From Nocardioides kribbensis (lineage in GTDB: Bacteria; Actinomycetota; Actinomycetes; Propionibacteriales; Nocardioidaceae): DNA of 64,000 bases. How positions within the stretch are numbered: position 1 is the stretch's first letter; every line of letters begins with the position of its first letter. The translations under genes were made by a program, and so were the position numbers. Shown piece by piece: positions 1 through 9,558 of the stretch. The stretch lies in NCBI RefSeq assembly GCF_015070375.1, contig NZ_JADCLL010000002.1:310001-374000 (forward strand), read 5' to 3'. Under the pieces are notes generated by a model. That model was not told the origin of the DNA. It searched no databases and saw only the letters and a list, made by a program, of their open reading frames with translations.

Positions 1-20
1 GGGTGCCGGGGAGGGCCCGG

Positions 21-779
21 TCAGACCAGGCGCTTGAGCACGCCGAGCGGCGCGTGCTTCATCACCAGCGACAGCGGGGCCCACGGCAGCGGCGGCACGC
101 ACGCGGAGTCGACCTGCTTCTCGATGGCGGCCACCATCGCCCGCACGCCCTTCTCGGTCGAGGCCATGAGCGGGGTCGACGAGGCGACCTGCTCGTTCAT
201 CTCCGAGGCGATGTAGCCGGGGTAGAGCACGGTGACCTTGACCGTGCGGGCCAGCGGTGTGCCGTGCAGCTCGTGGCGCACGCCCTCGGCGAGGTACGCC
301 GCGCCGACCTTGGTGGCGGCGTAGGTGGTCATCGACCTCGGCAGCGCCCGCATGGCCGACATCGAGGAGACCACGACCAGGTGGCCGGCCTCCTGGGCGC
401 GGAAGACGGCCATGGCCGCTTCCACCTGGCTCAGCGCGCCGACGAAGTTGGTCATCGCGGTCTCGCGGTTGACGTCGGCGCGACCGGTGCCGAGCGCGGC
501 GCCCTTGCCGAGCCCCGCGTTGACCACCACCCGGTCGAGGTGACCGAAGGTGGCGCGGAAGTCCTCCACGACGGCCGGCACGGCCTCGTGGTCGGTGACG
601 TCGAGGGCGCGCAGCTCGACCCGCCGCCCGGGGTGGGCGGCCAGCACCTCCTCGCGCAGCTGCTCCAGGCGGTCGGTGCGCCGGGCGCACAGGGCCAGGT
701 CGTGCCCGCGGGCGGCGAGCTGGCGGGCCATCTCCGCGCCGAGCCCGGAGGAGGCGCCGGTGATCAGGGTGGTCGGCAT
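21..779 (-). CDS. SDR family NAD(P)-dependent oxidoreductase
   Basis: A 252-residue classical short-chain dehydrogenase/reductase. The Rossmann glycine motif TGASSGLG is at residues 7-14, the NAG motif at about 87-89, the catalytic Ser at 138/139, and the Tyr153-x3-Lys157 pair in YAATK. These residues support a working oxidoreductase; the substrate cannot be read from the sequence. The frame stays open far upstream, but that stretch is translated palindromic repeat. The ATG at 779 is preferred because a CAGACT hexamer (787-792 on this strand) lies 7 nt before it, the leaderless arrangement seen at many genes in this window. No partner gene is visible; the left edge of the window lies just beyond the stop codon. 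Confidence 0.88.
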   Translation of the reverse strand: MPTTLITGASSGLGAEMARQLAARGHDLALCARRTDRLEQLREEVLAAHPGRRVELRALDVTDHEAVPAVVEDFRATFGHLDRVVVNAGLGKGAALGTGRADVNRETAMTNFVGALSQVEAAMAVFRAQEAGHLVVVSSMSAMRALPRSMTTYAATKVGAAYLAEGVRHELHGTPLARTVKVTVLYPGYIASEMNEQVASSTPLMASTEKGVRAMVAAIEKQVDSACVPPLPWAPLSLVMKHAPLGVLKRLV

Positions 780-786
780 GGCCCCG

Positions 787-792
787 AGTCTG
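787..792 (-). promoter_or_regulatory. -10 hexamer CAGACT, leaderless start of the SDR gene
   Basis: Reads CAGACT on the minus strand with 7 nt to the ATG at 779. The same hexamer and spacing occur before the 4TM protein gene at 52528. A start point at or next to the ATG is inferred. Confidence 0.45.
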
Positions 793-860
793 GCGCAGCA
801 CCCCCCACCGACCGCCACCGGCTCCGGCGTACCCCCGTCGTCCCACCCGCCACCTCCGCC

Positions 861-944
861 CCACCGGTCGGCCCGGACCCGCGCTTGTCGGCCGAGGCGT
901 GGGCCGACAGGTGCGGGTTTCACCGGCCGGCTGGCGAAACCCGC
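861..944. repeat. 84-nt double-hairpin palindromic element, copy 1
   Basis: Hairpin 1 has 17-nt arms at 877-893 and 902-918 around an 8-nt loop. Hairpin 2 spans 913-944 with gcgggtttc/gaaacccgc arms, so the two hairpins share sequence. It differs from copy 2 (1035-1118) at three positions. The two changes in the stem turn G-C/A-U pairs into G-U wobbles if the plus strand is read as RNA, so that fold is kept. A third copy lies inside pabB at 43417-43500. The element is open in several frames on both strands, which explains the long spurious reading frames here. Confidence 0.9.
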
Positions 945-1034
945 GGACGCCCCGGACCCCGTCGGCCCGGGCCGGGCAGCCACGCCGTCGCGTGGGGTCG
1001 GCCCGGGCCTGCATCCCCACCAGCCACGGCAGCC

Positions 1035-1118
1035 CCACCGGTCGGCCCGGACCCGCACCTGTCGGCCGACGCGTGGGCCGACAGGTGCGGGTTTCACCGG
1101 CCGGCTGGCGAAACCCGC
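1035..1118. repeat. 84-nt double-hairpin palindromic element, copy 2
   Basis: The hairpin 1 arms at 1051-1067 and 1076-1092 are perfectly complementary over 17 nt around loop gacgcgtg. Hairpin 2 spans 1087-1118. Same orientation as copy 1, with 90 nt between them. The spacer contains ggcccgggcc-type GC palindromes but no gene. Confidence 0.9.
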
Positions 1119-1220
1119 GGCCCGCGGCACGGCCCCACCAGCCCCGCACAGGCACCGGAGTGACCCGGGCCACGCAAGGTCTCGGATGAGACACGGTTCG
1201 AATCCATGGTGCCGGGGGCG

Positions 1221-1250
1221 TTGACATCACCCGGTCGGATGGATTCAGGT
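1221..1250 (+). promoter_or_regulatory. Probable promoter of the secreted subtilase
   Basis: TTGACA at 1221-1226, then 18 nt, then TCAGGT at 1245-1250. This resembles a SigA-type -35/-10 pair and lies 72 nt before the GTG start. The -35 is flanked by an 8-bp inverted repeat, gaatccat at 1200-1207 and atggattc at 1239-1246, which could be an operator. Otherwise 1119-1321 shows no gene. Confidence 0.5.
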
Positions 1251-1321
1251 GTCTTCTGGCCGCGTCATTTGCCGGAACATCGGGTGTCGGCACGTGGTCG
1301 TCTCGGAGTGAGGGAGTTTTC

Positions 1322-4300
1322 GTGACGAATCTTCACGCCCGTCGCAGTGCGCGCCAGCGTGCACTGGGCGTCGTGTCCGCGAGCGCGATCGCGGTAGGGC
1401 TGGTGGCGACGGTCTCGACCGTCGCACCCGCCCAGGCCGCCGACAGCGCCGGCGGCATCAAGAAGCTCGACCGGGCCGCCGTGGACGCCTACGAGGCCGG
1501 TCGCTACATCGTCCTCATGCAGCAGCCCAGCGCCGCGGCCTACACCGGCGGCATCCAGGGTCTCGCGCCCACGAAGCCGGCCGCCGGCCGCAGCTTCGAC
1601 CCGCGCTCCGGCGCGGCGACGGCCTACCGCACCTTCCTGGAGAAGCAGCAGCGCCAGGTCGCGGCCGCGGTCGACGCCACCGTGACGCGCAGCTACACCA
1701 CCGCCACCAACGGCTTCGCCGCCCAGCTCACCGGCGAGCAGGCCACCGCCCTGGCCGCGGCCAAGGACGTCTACGCCCTGGTGCCGGTCGAGGCCCGCAC
1801 CCCCGACGCGGTCCCGCAGAACACGGCGCAGACCCTCGGCATGTACGGCAAGAGCGGCGTCTGGGCCAAGCACGGCACCCAGGCGAACGCCGGCTCCGGC
1901 ATCGTCGTCGGCGACCTCGACACCGGTATCTGGCCCGAGAACCCCTCCTTCTCCGGCGAGGAGCTCAGCGGCGCCCCGACCGGCCCCTGGGCCGCGCGGA
2001 TGGACCCGCTGGGCAACACCACCATGAAGAAGGCCGACGGCGGCACCTTCCGCGGCGCCTGCGAGACCGGCACCGGCGACGACTGGGACCTCAGCGACTG
2101 CTCGACCAAGATCATCGGCGCGCGCTACTACCCCGACACCTTCGTCGACACCGTGCCCCCCGAGGAGGTCGCCGAGGGCGAGTTCATCTCCCCGCGCGAC
2201 GGCGGCGGCCACGGCAGCCACACCGCGAGCACCGCGGCCGGCAACGTCGTCGACGACGTGAGCGTCGACGGCATCGAGTTCGGCGAGGTCACCGGCATGG
2301 TGCCCGGCGCCTCGATCGCCTCCTACAAGGTCTGCTGGGAGGACACCGACCCCGACACCGGCGGCTGCTACACCGACGCGATCCTCTCCGCGATCGACGA
2401 CGCCGTGCGCGACGGCGTCGACGTCATCAACTTCTCGATCTCCGGCGCGACCGACACCGTCGTCGACCCGGTCGAGATCGCCTTCGCCGGTGCGGCCGAC
2501 GCGGGCGTCTTCGTCGCCGCCTCGGCCGGCAACAGCGGCCCGACCGAGTCGACCGTCGCCCACAACAGCCCCTGGCTGACCACCGTGGCGGCGTCGACGT
2601 ACCGCAACTTCGACGGCACCGTCGAGCTCGGTGACGGCACCCGCTACCTCGGCGCCATGATCGACGGCACTGGCGTCCCGGAGCAGACCCCGCTGGTCGA
2701 CGCGGCCGAGGCCGGGGTCGCCGGCGGCGACGCCGCCGAGGCCGGGCTGTGCGCCCCCGACAGCCTCGACGAGGCCGCCGTCGACGGCGCCGTCGTGGTC
2801 TGCCTGCGCGGCACCTACGGCCGCGTCGAGAAGTCGACGGAGGTCGCCCGCGCCGGCGGCGTCGGCATGATCCTGGTCAACCCGGCCGAGAGCAGCCTCG
2901 ACGCCGACCTGCACCCCGTGCCGACCGTGCACCTGCAGAGCACCGACCTGCCGGCGATCGAGGCCTACCTCGACACCGACGCGCCGACCGCGGCCCTGCT
3001 GCCCGGCAACCAGACCGACCTGCCCTCGGCGGCGCTGCCCCAGGTCTCCGGCTTCTCCTCGCGGGGCCCGGCCAACGCCAACGAGAGCGACATCCTCAAG
3101 CCCGACATCTCCGCCCCCGGCCAGAGCGTGCTCGCAGCGGTCGCCCCGCCGTCGAACAGCGACCGCGACTTCGACCTCTACTCCGGCACGTCGATGGCCG
3201 CGCCGCACATCGCCGGTCTCGGCGCGCTGCTGATGGCCGAGAACCCGACCTGGACCCCCCAGATGGTCCAGTCGGCGATGATGACCACCGCCACCAGCAC
3301 CCGCACCGCGGGCGACAAGGCCTCGCGCGACGCCTTCGCCCAGGGCGCCGGCCAGGTCACCCCGGCCTCGATGTTCCGCCCGGGTCTCTTCGTCACCTCG
3401 ACCTCGCGGCAGTGGTACGGCCTCATCGCCGACCAGGGCTTCGACACCGGCGTGAAGCCGGTCGAGGCCAAGGCCGTCAACATCCCCTCGATGGCCGACC
3501 ACGCGGTGGTCCAGAGCACGACCTTCACCCGCACCGTCACCACGCAGGGCAAGGGCACCTGGAAGGTCTCGGCCAGCGTGCCGGGCTTCACCACGAAGGT
3601 CAGCAAGAAGTCCTTCAGCGCGGGCAAGGCCGGCGTCAAGCGCAAGCTGGTCATCACCTTCACCGCCAAGGACGGCGTGGAGCTCGACCGCTGGGCCAAG
3701 GGCTTCGTCAAGCTCACCGGCACCACCTCGGCCCGCATGCCGGTCGCTCTCAAGCCGGTCGCGCTCGACGCCCCGGCCGTCGTCACCGGCGAGGGCGCCG
3801 ACAGCGACGTCGACGTCACCGTGACCAGCGGCACGACGGGCACGATCGACCTCACCACCCAGGGTCTGGCGCAGGCCGACTCGGTCGAGGACTCCGTGGC
3901 CGTCAACGACTCGGCGGCCTACTGCGTGCCCGTCACCGAGGGCAGCCCCCTGCTGCGCATCGACGTCGACGCCGCCGACGACCTCGCCGACCTCGACCTG
4001 ACCGTCATCCCGACCAACGCCGAGTGCTCGGCCGCCGTCGGCGCCCAGGTCGTCTCGGCGACCGGCTCGGCCGACGAGTCGGTGACCATCGAGGCTCCGG
4101 ACTCCCCGGCCGTCGCGGTCTTCGTGGACGGCTTCGCCTCCGGCCCGCAGGGCTCGCCGATGGACTTCCGGATGGACGTCTACGACCTCGGCACCGCGGC
4201 CCAGGGCTCGCTCACCGCGACCCCGGACCCGCTCGAGGTCACCGCGGGCGAGGAGTCGACGTACTCCCTGGCCTGGACCGGTCTGGACGCCGACGCCCGC

Positions 4301-4372
4301 TACCTCGGTCGCGTGCTCTACGGCGACACCGGCATCAGCACGCTGCTGGAGGTCACCACGGCCACGCCGTGA
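1322..4372 (+). CDS. Secreted S8 (subtilisin-like) serine peptidase with PA domain
   Basis: A 1016-residue exported protease. It starts at GTG 1322 with a purine-rich RBS at 1306-1315. A signal peptide with an Ala-x-Ala-like end covers residues 1 to about 39. An I9-type propeptide follows at about 55-150. The S8 catalytic domain holds Asp200 (in DTG), His297 (in HGSH), oxyanion Asn404 (AGNSGP) and Ser624 (GTSMAAP). A protease-associated (PA) domain is inserted at about 455-550, between His and Ser. The C-terminal third is a fibronectin-III-like region followed by a beta-rich tail. This order (I9, S8 with PA insert, Fn3-like) matches cucumisin-type subtilases. It probably degrades extracellular protein. 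Followed by a strong hairpin terminator, so transcribed alone. Confidence 0.93.
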   Translation: MTNLHARRSARQRALGVVSASAIAVGLVATVSTVAPAQAADSAGGIKKLDRAAVDAYEAGRYIVLMQQPSAAAYTGGIQGLAPTKPAAGRSFDPRSGAATAYRTFLEKQQRQVAAAVDATVTRSYTTATNGFAAQLTGEQATALAAAKDVYALVPVEARTPDAVPQNTAQTLGMYGKSGVWAKHGTQANAGSGIVVGDLDTGIWPENPSFSGEELSGAPTGPWAARMDPLGNTTMKKADGGTFRGACETGTGDDWDLSDCSTKIIGARYYPDTFVDTVPPEEVAEGEFISPRDGGGHGSHTASTAAGNVVDDVSVDGIEFGEVTGMVPGASIASYKVCWEDTDPDTGGCYTDAILSAIDDAVRDGVDVINFSISGATDTVVDPVEIAFAGAADAGVFVAASAGNSGPTESTVAHNSPWLTTVAASTYRNFDGTVELGDGTRYLGAMIDGTGVPEQTPLVDAAEAGVAGGDAAEAGLCAPDSLDEAAVDGAVVVCLRGTYGRVEKSTEVARAGGVGMILVNPAESSLDADLHPVPTVHLQSTDLPAIEAYLDTDAPTAALLPGNQTDLPSAALPQVSGFSSRGPANANESDILKPDISAPGQSVLAAVAPPSNSDRDFDLYSGTSMAAPHIAGLGALLMAENPTWTPQMVQSAMMTTATSTRTAGDKASRDAFAQGAGQVTPASMFRPGLFVTSTSRQWYGLIADQGFDTGVKPVEAKAVNIPSMADHAVVQSTTFTRTVTTQGKGTWKVSASVPGFTTKVSKKSFSAGKAGVKRKLVITFTAKDGVELDRWAKGFVKLTGTTSARMPVALKPVALDAPAVVTGEGADSDVDVTVTSGTTGTIDLTTQGLAQADSVEDSVAVNDSAAYCVPVTEGSPLLRIDVDAADDLADLDLTVIPTNAECSAAVGAQVVSATGSADESVTIEAPDSPAVAVFVDGFASGPQGSPMDFRMDVYDLGTAAQGSLTATPDPLEVTAGEESTYSLAWTGLDADARYLGRVLYGDTGISTLLEVTTATP

Positions 4373-4418
4373 CCCCCCCCGCACCGCTGAGCAGCACCTC
4401 AGCAGCACCCAGCACCAA

Positions 4419-4454
4419 CCGACGGCCGTCCCGCACCTGCGGGGCGGCCGTCGG
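4419..4454 (+). terminator. Hairpin terminator after the subtilase gene
   Basis: 16-nt arms (4419-4434 and 4439-4454) pair completely, with one G-U wobble, around loop acct. It lies 46 nt after the stop codon. No U-tract follows, as is common in high-GC actinobacteria. Confidence 0.7.
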
Positions 4455-4488
4455 GTGTTCCCGGGCGTGCGCCGCGGTCCTGGATACC

Positions 4489-4515
4489 CGGTATGTATAC
4501 GTGGTATACATACCG
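4489..4515. promoter_or_regulatory. Perfect palindromic operator upstream of padR
   Basis: cggtatgtatac (4489-4500) and gtatacataccg (4504-4515) form perfect 12-nt inverted repeats separated by gtg. The site is AT-rich in a GC-rich setting and lies 37 nt before the PadR start. PadR proteins typically bind such dyads and repress their own operon, so this is the likely autoregulatory operator. Confidence 0.75.
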
Positions 4516-4552
4516 AGTAGGGCGCGGGTGCGCCCACCACGAGGAGGTCCCC

Positions 4553-5170
4553 ATGTCGGTCAAGCAGGCGCTGCTGGCGCTGCTGGAGCAGGAGCCGATG
4601 TACGGCAACCAGCTCCGCACGGAGTTCGAGCAGCGCACCGGGTCGACCTGGCCGCTCAACGTCGGGCAGGTCTACACCACGCTGACGCGCCTGGAGCGCG
4701 ACGGACTGGTCGAGGCCGCCGGCGCCGACGCAGAGGGCCACGAGCGGTGGCGCCTGACCCCGGCGGGGCGCGAGGAGGTGGCGGCGTGGTTCACCACCCC
4801 CGTGGCGCGCACGCAGCCCCCGCGCGACGAGCTGGCCATCAAGCTCGCCCTCGCGGTCACCGTGCCCGGCGTCGACGTCGGCGCGGTGATCCAGCAGCAG
4901 CGCAGCGCCACGATGCGCGCGCTGCAGGACTACACCCGCCTCAAGCGCCAGGCCGGTCAGGCCGGCCCCGGTGGTCGTCAGGGCGAGGCGCCGCGCGCCG
5001 ACCTCGCCTGGAGCCTCGTGCTCGACTCCCTGGTCTTCGCCTCCGAGGCCGAGATCCGCTGGCTCGACCACTGCGAGGCCCGGCTGCGCCGCGCCGCGCT
5101 CGAGCGCCCCGAGCCGTCGGCCGCCGACCGGTCGGCCGACGCCCGCGTCGAGGGCGAGGCCCTGCGATGA
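4553..5170 (+). CDS. PadR family transcriptional regulator
   Basis: 205 residues beginning MSVKQALLALL. The N-terminal winged helix carries the PadR features: MYGNQL turn, then VGQVYTTLTRLERDGLV at about residues 40-56. The C-terminal half is a charged helical dimerisation region. The ATG at 4553 follows GAGGAGG at 4541-4547; an upstream in-frame start would run through the operator and is rejected. It overlaps the next gene by 4 nt (ATGA) and heads an operon with an ABC exporter. By analogy with other PadR-ABC operons it probably represses the exporter until an exported or membrane-active compound is sensed. The ligand is unknown. Confidence 0.92.
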   Translation: MSVKQALLALLEQEPMYGNQLRTEFEQRTGSTWPLNVGQVYTTLTRLERDGLVEAAGADAEGHERWRLTPAGREEVAAWFTTPVARTQPPRDELAIKLALAVTVPGVDVGAVIQQQRSATMRALQDYTRLKRQAGQAGPGGRQGEAPRADLAWSLVLDSLVFASEAEIRWLDHCEARLRRAALERPEPSAADRSADARVEGEALR

Positions 5171-5366
5171 GCGCCTCGTCGTCCCGGTCGACCCGACCGG
5201 GTGCCCCCACCGCCGCCGCGCCCGCGGCGCCCCGGCCCGGCGTGCTCCTGGCCGAGCAGGCCGTGGTGCTGCGCCGTGCCGAGGACCGGTGGCTGGCGCA
5301 GAGCGCCCGCCGGCTGGCGGCCTGCCCGCGCGCCACGCGCGGAGCCCGGGGACGGGTGGCCGTGCG

Positions 5367-5370
<4 letters not shown>
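5167..5370 (+). CDS. Small conserved-position protein between PadR and ABC ATPase
   Basis: A 67-residue frame bounded by ATGA overlaps on both sides: its ATG overlaps the padR stop and its TGA overlaps the ATPase ATG. That precise coupling is the main evidence that it is real. The first 25 residues are Ala/Pro/Ser-rich and disordered-looking. Residues about 26-50 could form an amphipathic helix with Glu, Arg and Trp (EDRWLAQSARRL), and the tail is Arg-rich. There is no signal peptide or membrane segment, and no family is recognised. It may be a helper or an extension relic of the regulator. Function unknown. Confidence 0.6.
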
Positions 5371-6085
<715 letters not shown>

Positions 6086-6089
<4 letters not shown>

Positions 6090-8707
6090 GGGGGCCCCTC
6101 GCAGGCTGGCGGCTGCCGCTGCGCCTGGCCTGGCGCGACGCCCGGCGGGCCAAGGGGCGCAGCCTGCTCGTGCTCGTCATGATCGCGCTGCCCGTGATGG
6201 GGGTGGCCGCGGCCGACACGCTCTACTCCACCCAGAGCGTCTCCGGGGTCGAGGGCCTCGAGCGGCGCCTCGGCACCGCCGAGGCACGGGTCTCGCTGGC
6301 GCCGGGGTCCCGCGAGGCGGTGCAGGACGCGGACCCCGACACCGGCGTGAGCGCCGTGGGGCCGAGGCGCGAGCCCGGCCGGGCGACGCTCACCGACGTC
6401 GAGCGGGTGCTCGGCGTGAGCGACCTGCCGGCGGTGGAGCTGGAGACCGAGTCCACGCGGGCCGCGACCGACGGCGGGCAGACCTACGTCGAGCTCACCG
6501 GCACCGACCTGCTCGACCCGCTCACCCGCGGGCTCGTGGAGCCCGTCTCGGGCCGGCTGCCCCGCACCGACGGCGAGGTCGTCGTCAACGCCGACCTCGC
6601 CGAGCGTGGCCCCGGTGTGGGCGAGGAGCTCGAGCTCGCCGGGGGCACCCGCCTGGAGGTCGTGGGGATCGTGGAGTCGGCCCAGGGCCGAGGCTTCCCC
6701 ATGGCGTGGGCGCGACCGGCCGCCGTCGAGGGGCAGGGCGCCGGCAGCACGCTGCTCATCGGCGGCGCCGCGGTCACCTGGGAGCAGGTGCGCGCCCTCA
6801 ACGCCCTCGGCGCCACCGTCCTGTCGCGCGCCGTCGTCACCGACCCTCCGCCGGAGTCGGCCCTGCCCCCCGAGATCCGGGGGTTCGACGAGGGCATCGA
6901 CGAGGCCACCGTCACCGTGCTCGCGCTCGTCGTGGTGATGGTGCTCATCGAGGTGGTGCTGCTCGCCGGACCGGCCTTCGCCGTCGGCGCCCGCCGGCAG
7001 TCGCGCACCCTCGCCCTCATCGCCGCCGCCGGCGGCGTGCCCGGGCAGACGCGCCGGGTCGTGCTGGCCACCGGCGTGGTGCTCGGATCCCTGGGCGCGG
7101 TGCTCGGCCTCGCCCTCGGCCTGCTGGCGGCGGTGGCGCTCACCCCGGTGCTCCAGGGCTTCTCCACCACCCGCTTCGGCCCCTTCGACGTGACCTGGCT
7201 GCACCTGGCGGGCATCGCGGCATTCGGCACCCTCAGCGCACTGCTCGCCGCCGCGGTGCCGGCCTGGATCGCCTCGCGCCAGGACGTCGTGGCCGTGCTG
7301 GCCGGGCGTCGCGGCGACACCCGCGCCTCGCGGCGCTCCCCGCTGCTGGGCCTGGTGCTGCTCGGGGTGGGCGTCGCGGGAGCGGCGTACGGCGCCTCCG
7401 GCGGCGGCGAGATCGCCATCGCCGCCTCGGCGATCGTCTCGGTGCTGGCCATGATCCTGCTCGTGCCGGTGGTCGTGCTCGCCGTGTCGCGGCTGGCGGG
7501 CCGGCTGCCCCTGCCGCTGCGCTTCGCGGCGCGCGACGCCGCACGTCACCGCACCCGCACGGTGCCGGCCGTCGCGGCCGTGGCCGCGACCGTCGCCGGC
7601 GTGGTGGCGCTCGGGATCGCGGTGAGCAGCGACGAGCACCAGAACCAGGAGACCTACCAGCCGACCCTCGCCGACGGCTACGGGCTCGTCACCGCCTACG
7701 GGGGCGGCGTCGACTGGCCGGCCTACCGCGACGCGGTCGCCCGGACCGTCCCGGAGGACGACGTCTCGACGGTGCAGGCGCTGGTCCTGCCGGTGGAGGG
7801 GCGCGGCTTCCGCCAGCTCGAGGTCGCGCAGCCGGGTGACACCGACCCGCTCCTCGTCTCGGTCGGCGGCCCGTTCGCGAGCGCCACCCTGGTCGCCGAC
7901 CGTCTCCCGCCCGGCCTGCCGGGCATCGACGCCACCGAGGCCGACCGCGCCTCGCGGGTGCTCGCCTCCGGCGGGGTGGTGGCCTTCGCCTCGGAGGCCG
8001 TCGACGGCGACCGGGTGGTCCTCAGGACCGCGGAGTACTCCGGACGCGGGCGTGTCGTGGACCGCCAGCGGCTCGAGGTGGCCGGCACCTACGTCCAGGT
8101 CGACGGCGACTACTCCCCGGTCGACGCGGTCGTCGCACCCGCCGTGGCCGACCGGCTCGGTGGTCGCACCCGGGTCACGGGCCTCGTCGTCGACGCCCCG
8201 ATCACCGAGGCCGCCGAGCGCAGCGTCGACGAGGCGCTGACCGCCCTGCCCGGGCAGGTCTCCCTCAGCGTCGAGCGCGGCTACGTCGCCGACGAGGAGA
8301 CGGTGATCGTGCAGCTCATCCTGGCCGCGCTGGGAGCGGTGCTCATGCTCGGCGGCACCCTGACGGCGACGTTCCTGGCGCTCTCCGACGCCCGGCCCGA
8401 CCTGGCCACGCTGTCGGCGGTGGGGGCCAGCCCGCGCAGCCGCCGCGCGATCGCCGCGGCGTACGCCCTCGTGGTGGGGCTGGTGGGGGCGGTGCTGGGA
8501 GCGCTGGTGGGGGCGATCCCCGGCGTCGCCATCACCTACCCGCTCACCGGGCCCGGGAGCAGCGGGACCACCGGCGGTCCGGCGACCTACCTCGACGTGC
8601 CGTGGCTCTTGGTCACCGGCGTCGTGCTCGGCCTGCCGCTGCTCACCGCCGCGGTGGTCGGCCTCACCGCCCGCTCGCGGCTGCCCCTGGTGGCGCGGCT
8701 CGACTGA
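6086..8707 (+). CDS. ABC transporter permease, two FtsX-like domains
   Basis: 873 residues, starting at GTG 6086 (GTGA overlap with the ATPase). Residues about 25-43 form the first membrane helix. A large extracytoplasmic region follows to about residue 270, then clusters of three or more helices at about 275-420. A second extracytoplasmic domain and a final three-helix block close the chain. Two FtsX modules in one chain give a complete 8-10-helix permease for one ATPase dimer. Such exporters move lipids, peptides or antibiotics out of the membrane, or act as mechanotransmitters; no substrate is indicated. Last gene of the operon, followed 13 nt later by a large hairpin. Confidence 0.92.
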
Positions 8708-8720
8708 GGCCGCACGTCCT

Positions 8721-8794
8721 CGTCCTACCGACCGTTGCGACCACTACCCGACCGTCCTGACTGTCGGGTAGTGGTCGCAACGATCAGTAAGACG
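8721..8794. repeat. 74-nt palindromic element, family B, copy A
   Basis: 32-nt arms at 8721-8752 and 8763-8794 surround a 10-nt loop. Three positions are non-Watson-Crick, and all three are G-U wobbles when the minus strand is read as RNA. It is homologous, in opposite orientation, to 56752-56827. It follows the ABC operon and may also serve as its terminator. No U-tract is present. Confidence 0.88.
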
Positions 8795-8809
8795 GGGGAC
8801 CGCACAAAA

Positions 8810-8847
8810 AGTCAGGCTTGACTGTTTGTTGTGTCCGCAGGCAGGGT
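8810..8847 (+). promoter_or_regulatory. Promoter and candidate operator of the TetR-led operon
   Basis: TTGACT (8818-8823), 18 nt, CAGGGT (8842-8847), then 6 nt to the GTG start, which is a leaderless layout. The -35 is part of a dyad, AGTCA-ggct-TGACT (8810-8823), a plausible autoregulatory TetR operator. Confidence 0.6.
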
Positions 8848-8853
8848 GGTGGC

Positions 8854-9558
8854 GTGACCCAGACCACCTCGACGCGCGTGCCGCAGGAGGAGCGCACCCG
8901 CGCCATGCGGGCGCGGCTGCTCGAGGCCACGGTCGAGCTGCTCGTCGAGCGCGGCTTCGCCGGCACGACGACCACGCTGGTCTCCGAGCGGGCCGGGGTC
9001 AGCCGGGGCGCCCAGCTGCACCACTTCCCCTCCAAGAACGACCTCGTCGTCGCCGCGGTTGAGCACCTCACGGAGGTGCGCGGCGCCGAGCTCGCGGCGG
9101 CCGCGGCCGCCCTGCCCACGGGGCGCCGCCGCACCCGCGCCGTGCTGGCCATGCTCGGCGACCACTTCACCTCGCCGGTCTTCACCGCCGCCCTCGAGCT
9201 GTGGGTCGCGGCCCGCACCGACGCCACCCTCCTCGCCGCCGTCGCGCCGCTGGAGCAGCGGGTGGGCCGCGACGCCCACCGCCTGACCGTCGAGCTGCTC
9301 GACGCCGACGAGGAGCAGCCCGGCACCCGCGAGCTCGTGCAGGCGACCCTCGACCTCGTGCGCGGGCTCGGCCTCGCCGACACCATCACCGACGACGCCC
9401 GCCGCCGCGCCCGGATCCTCGACCAGTGGTCGCTGACCCTCGACGCCACCCTGGCCCGTACGACGCCCCGCCCGGCCGCCGCCGGGCGCGCCGTCGACCC
9501 CACGCCCGGCCCGCCCGGCCCGTCCGGCCCGCCCGCCGACCCGCAGGAGCCCCGATGA
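8854..9558 (+). CDS. TetR family transcriptional regulator
   Basis: 234 residues. The helix-turn-helix lies at about 25-55, with the family pattern TTTLVSERAGVSRGAQLHHF and a following KNDL. The ligand-binding half is helical, and a Pro-rich tail closes the chain. GTG 8854 is chosen because a -10-like CAGGGT sits 6 nt before it; a farther upstream start at 8818 would include the -35. It overlaps the next gene by ATGA and is first in a seven-gene plus-strand operon for acyl-CoA metabolism. It is therefore probably a repressor relieved by an acyl-CoA of that pathway. Confidence 0.9.
   Translation: MTQTTSTRVPQEERTRAMRARLLEATVELLVERGFAGTTTTLVSERAGVSRGAQLHHFPSKNDLVVAAVEHLTEVRGAELAAAAAALPTGRRRTRAVLAMLGDHFTSPVFTAALELWVAARTDATLLAAVAPLEQRVGRDAHRLTVELLDADEEQPGTRELVQATLDLVRGLGLADTITDDARRRARILDQWSLTLDATLARTTPRPAAAGRAVDPTPGPPGPSGPPADPQEPR

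Noticed and set aside
1194..1207. ggttcgaatcc, identical to the tRNA T-arm consensus
   Set aside because: The flanking bases do not form a T-stem, and no acceptor, D or anticodon arm precedes it. A decayed attachment site cannot be excluded but nothing supports it.
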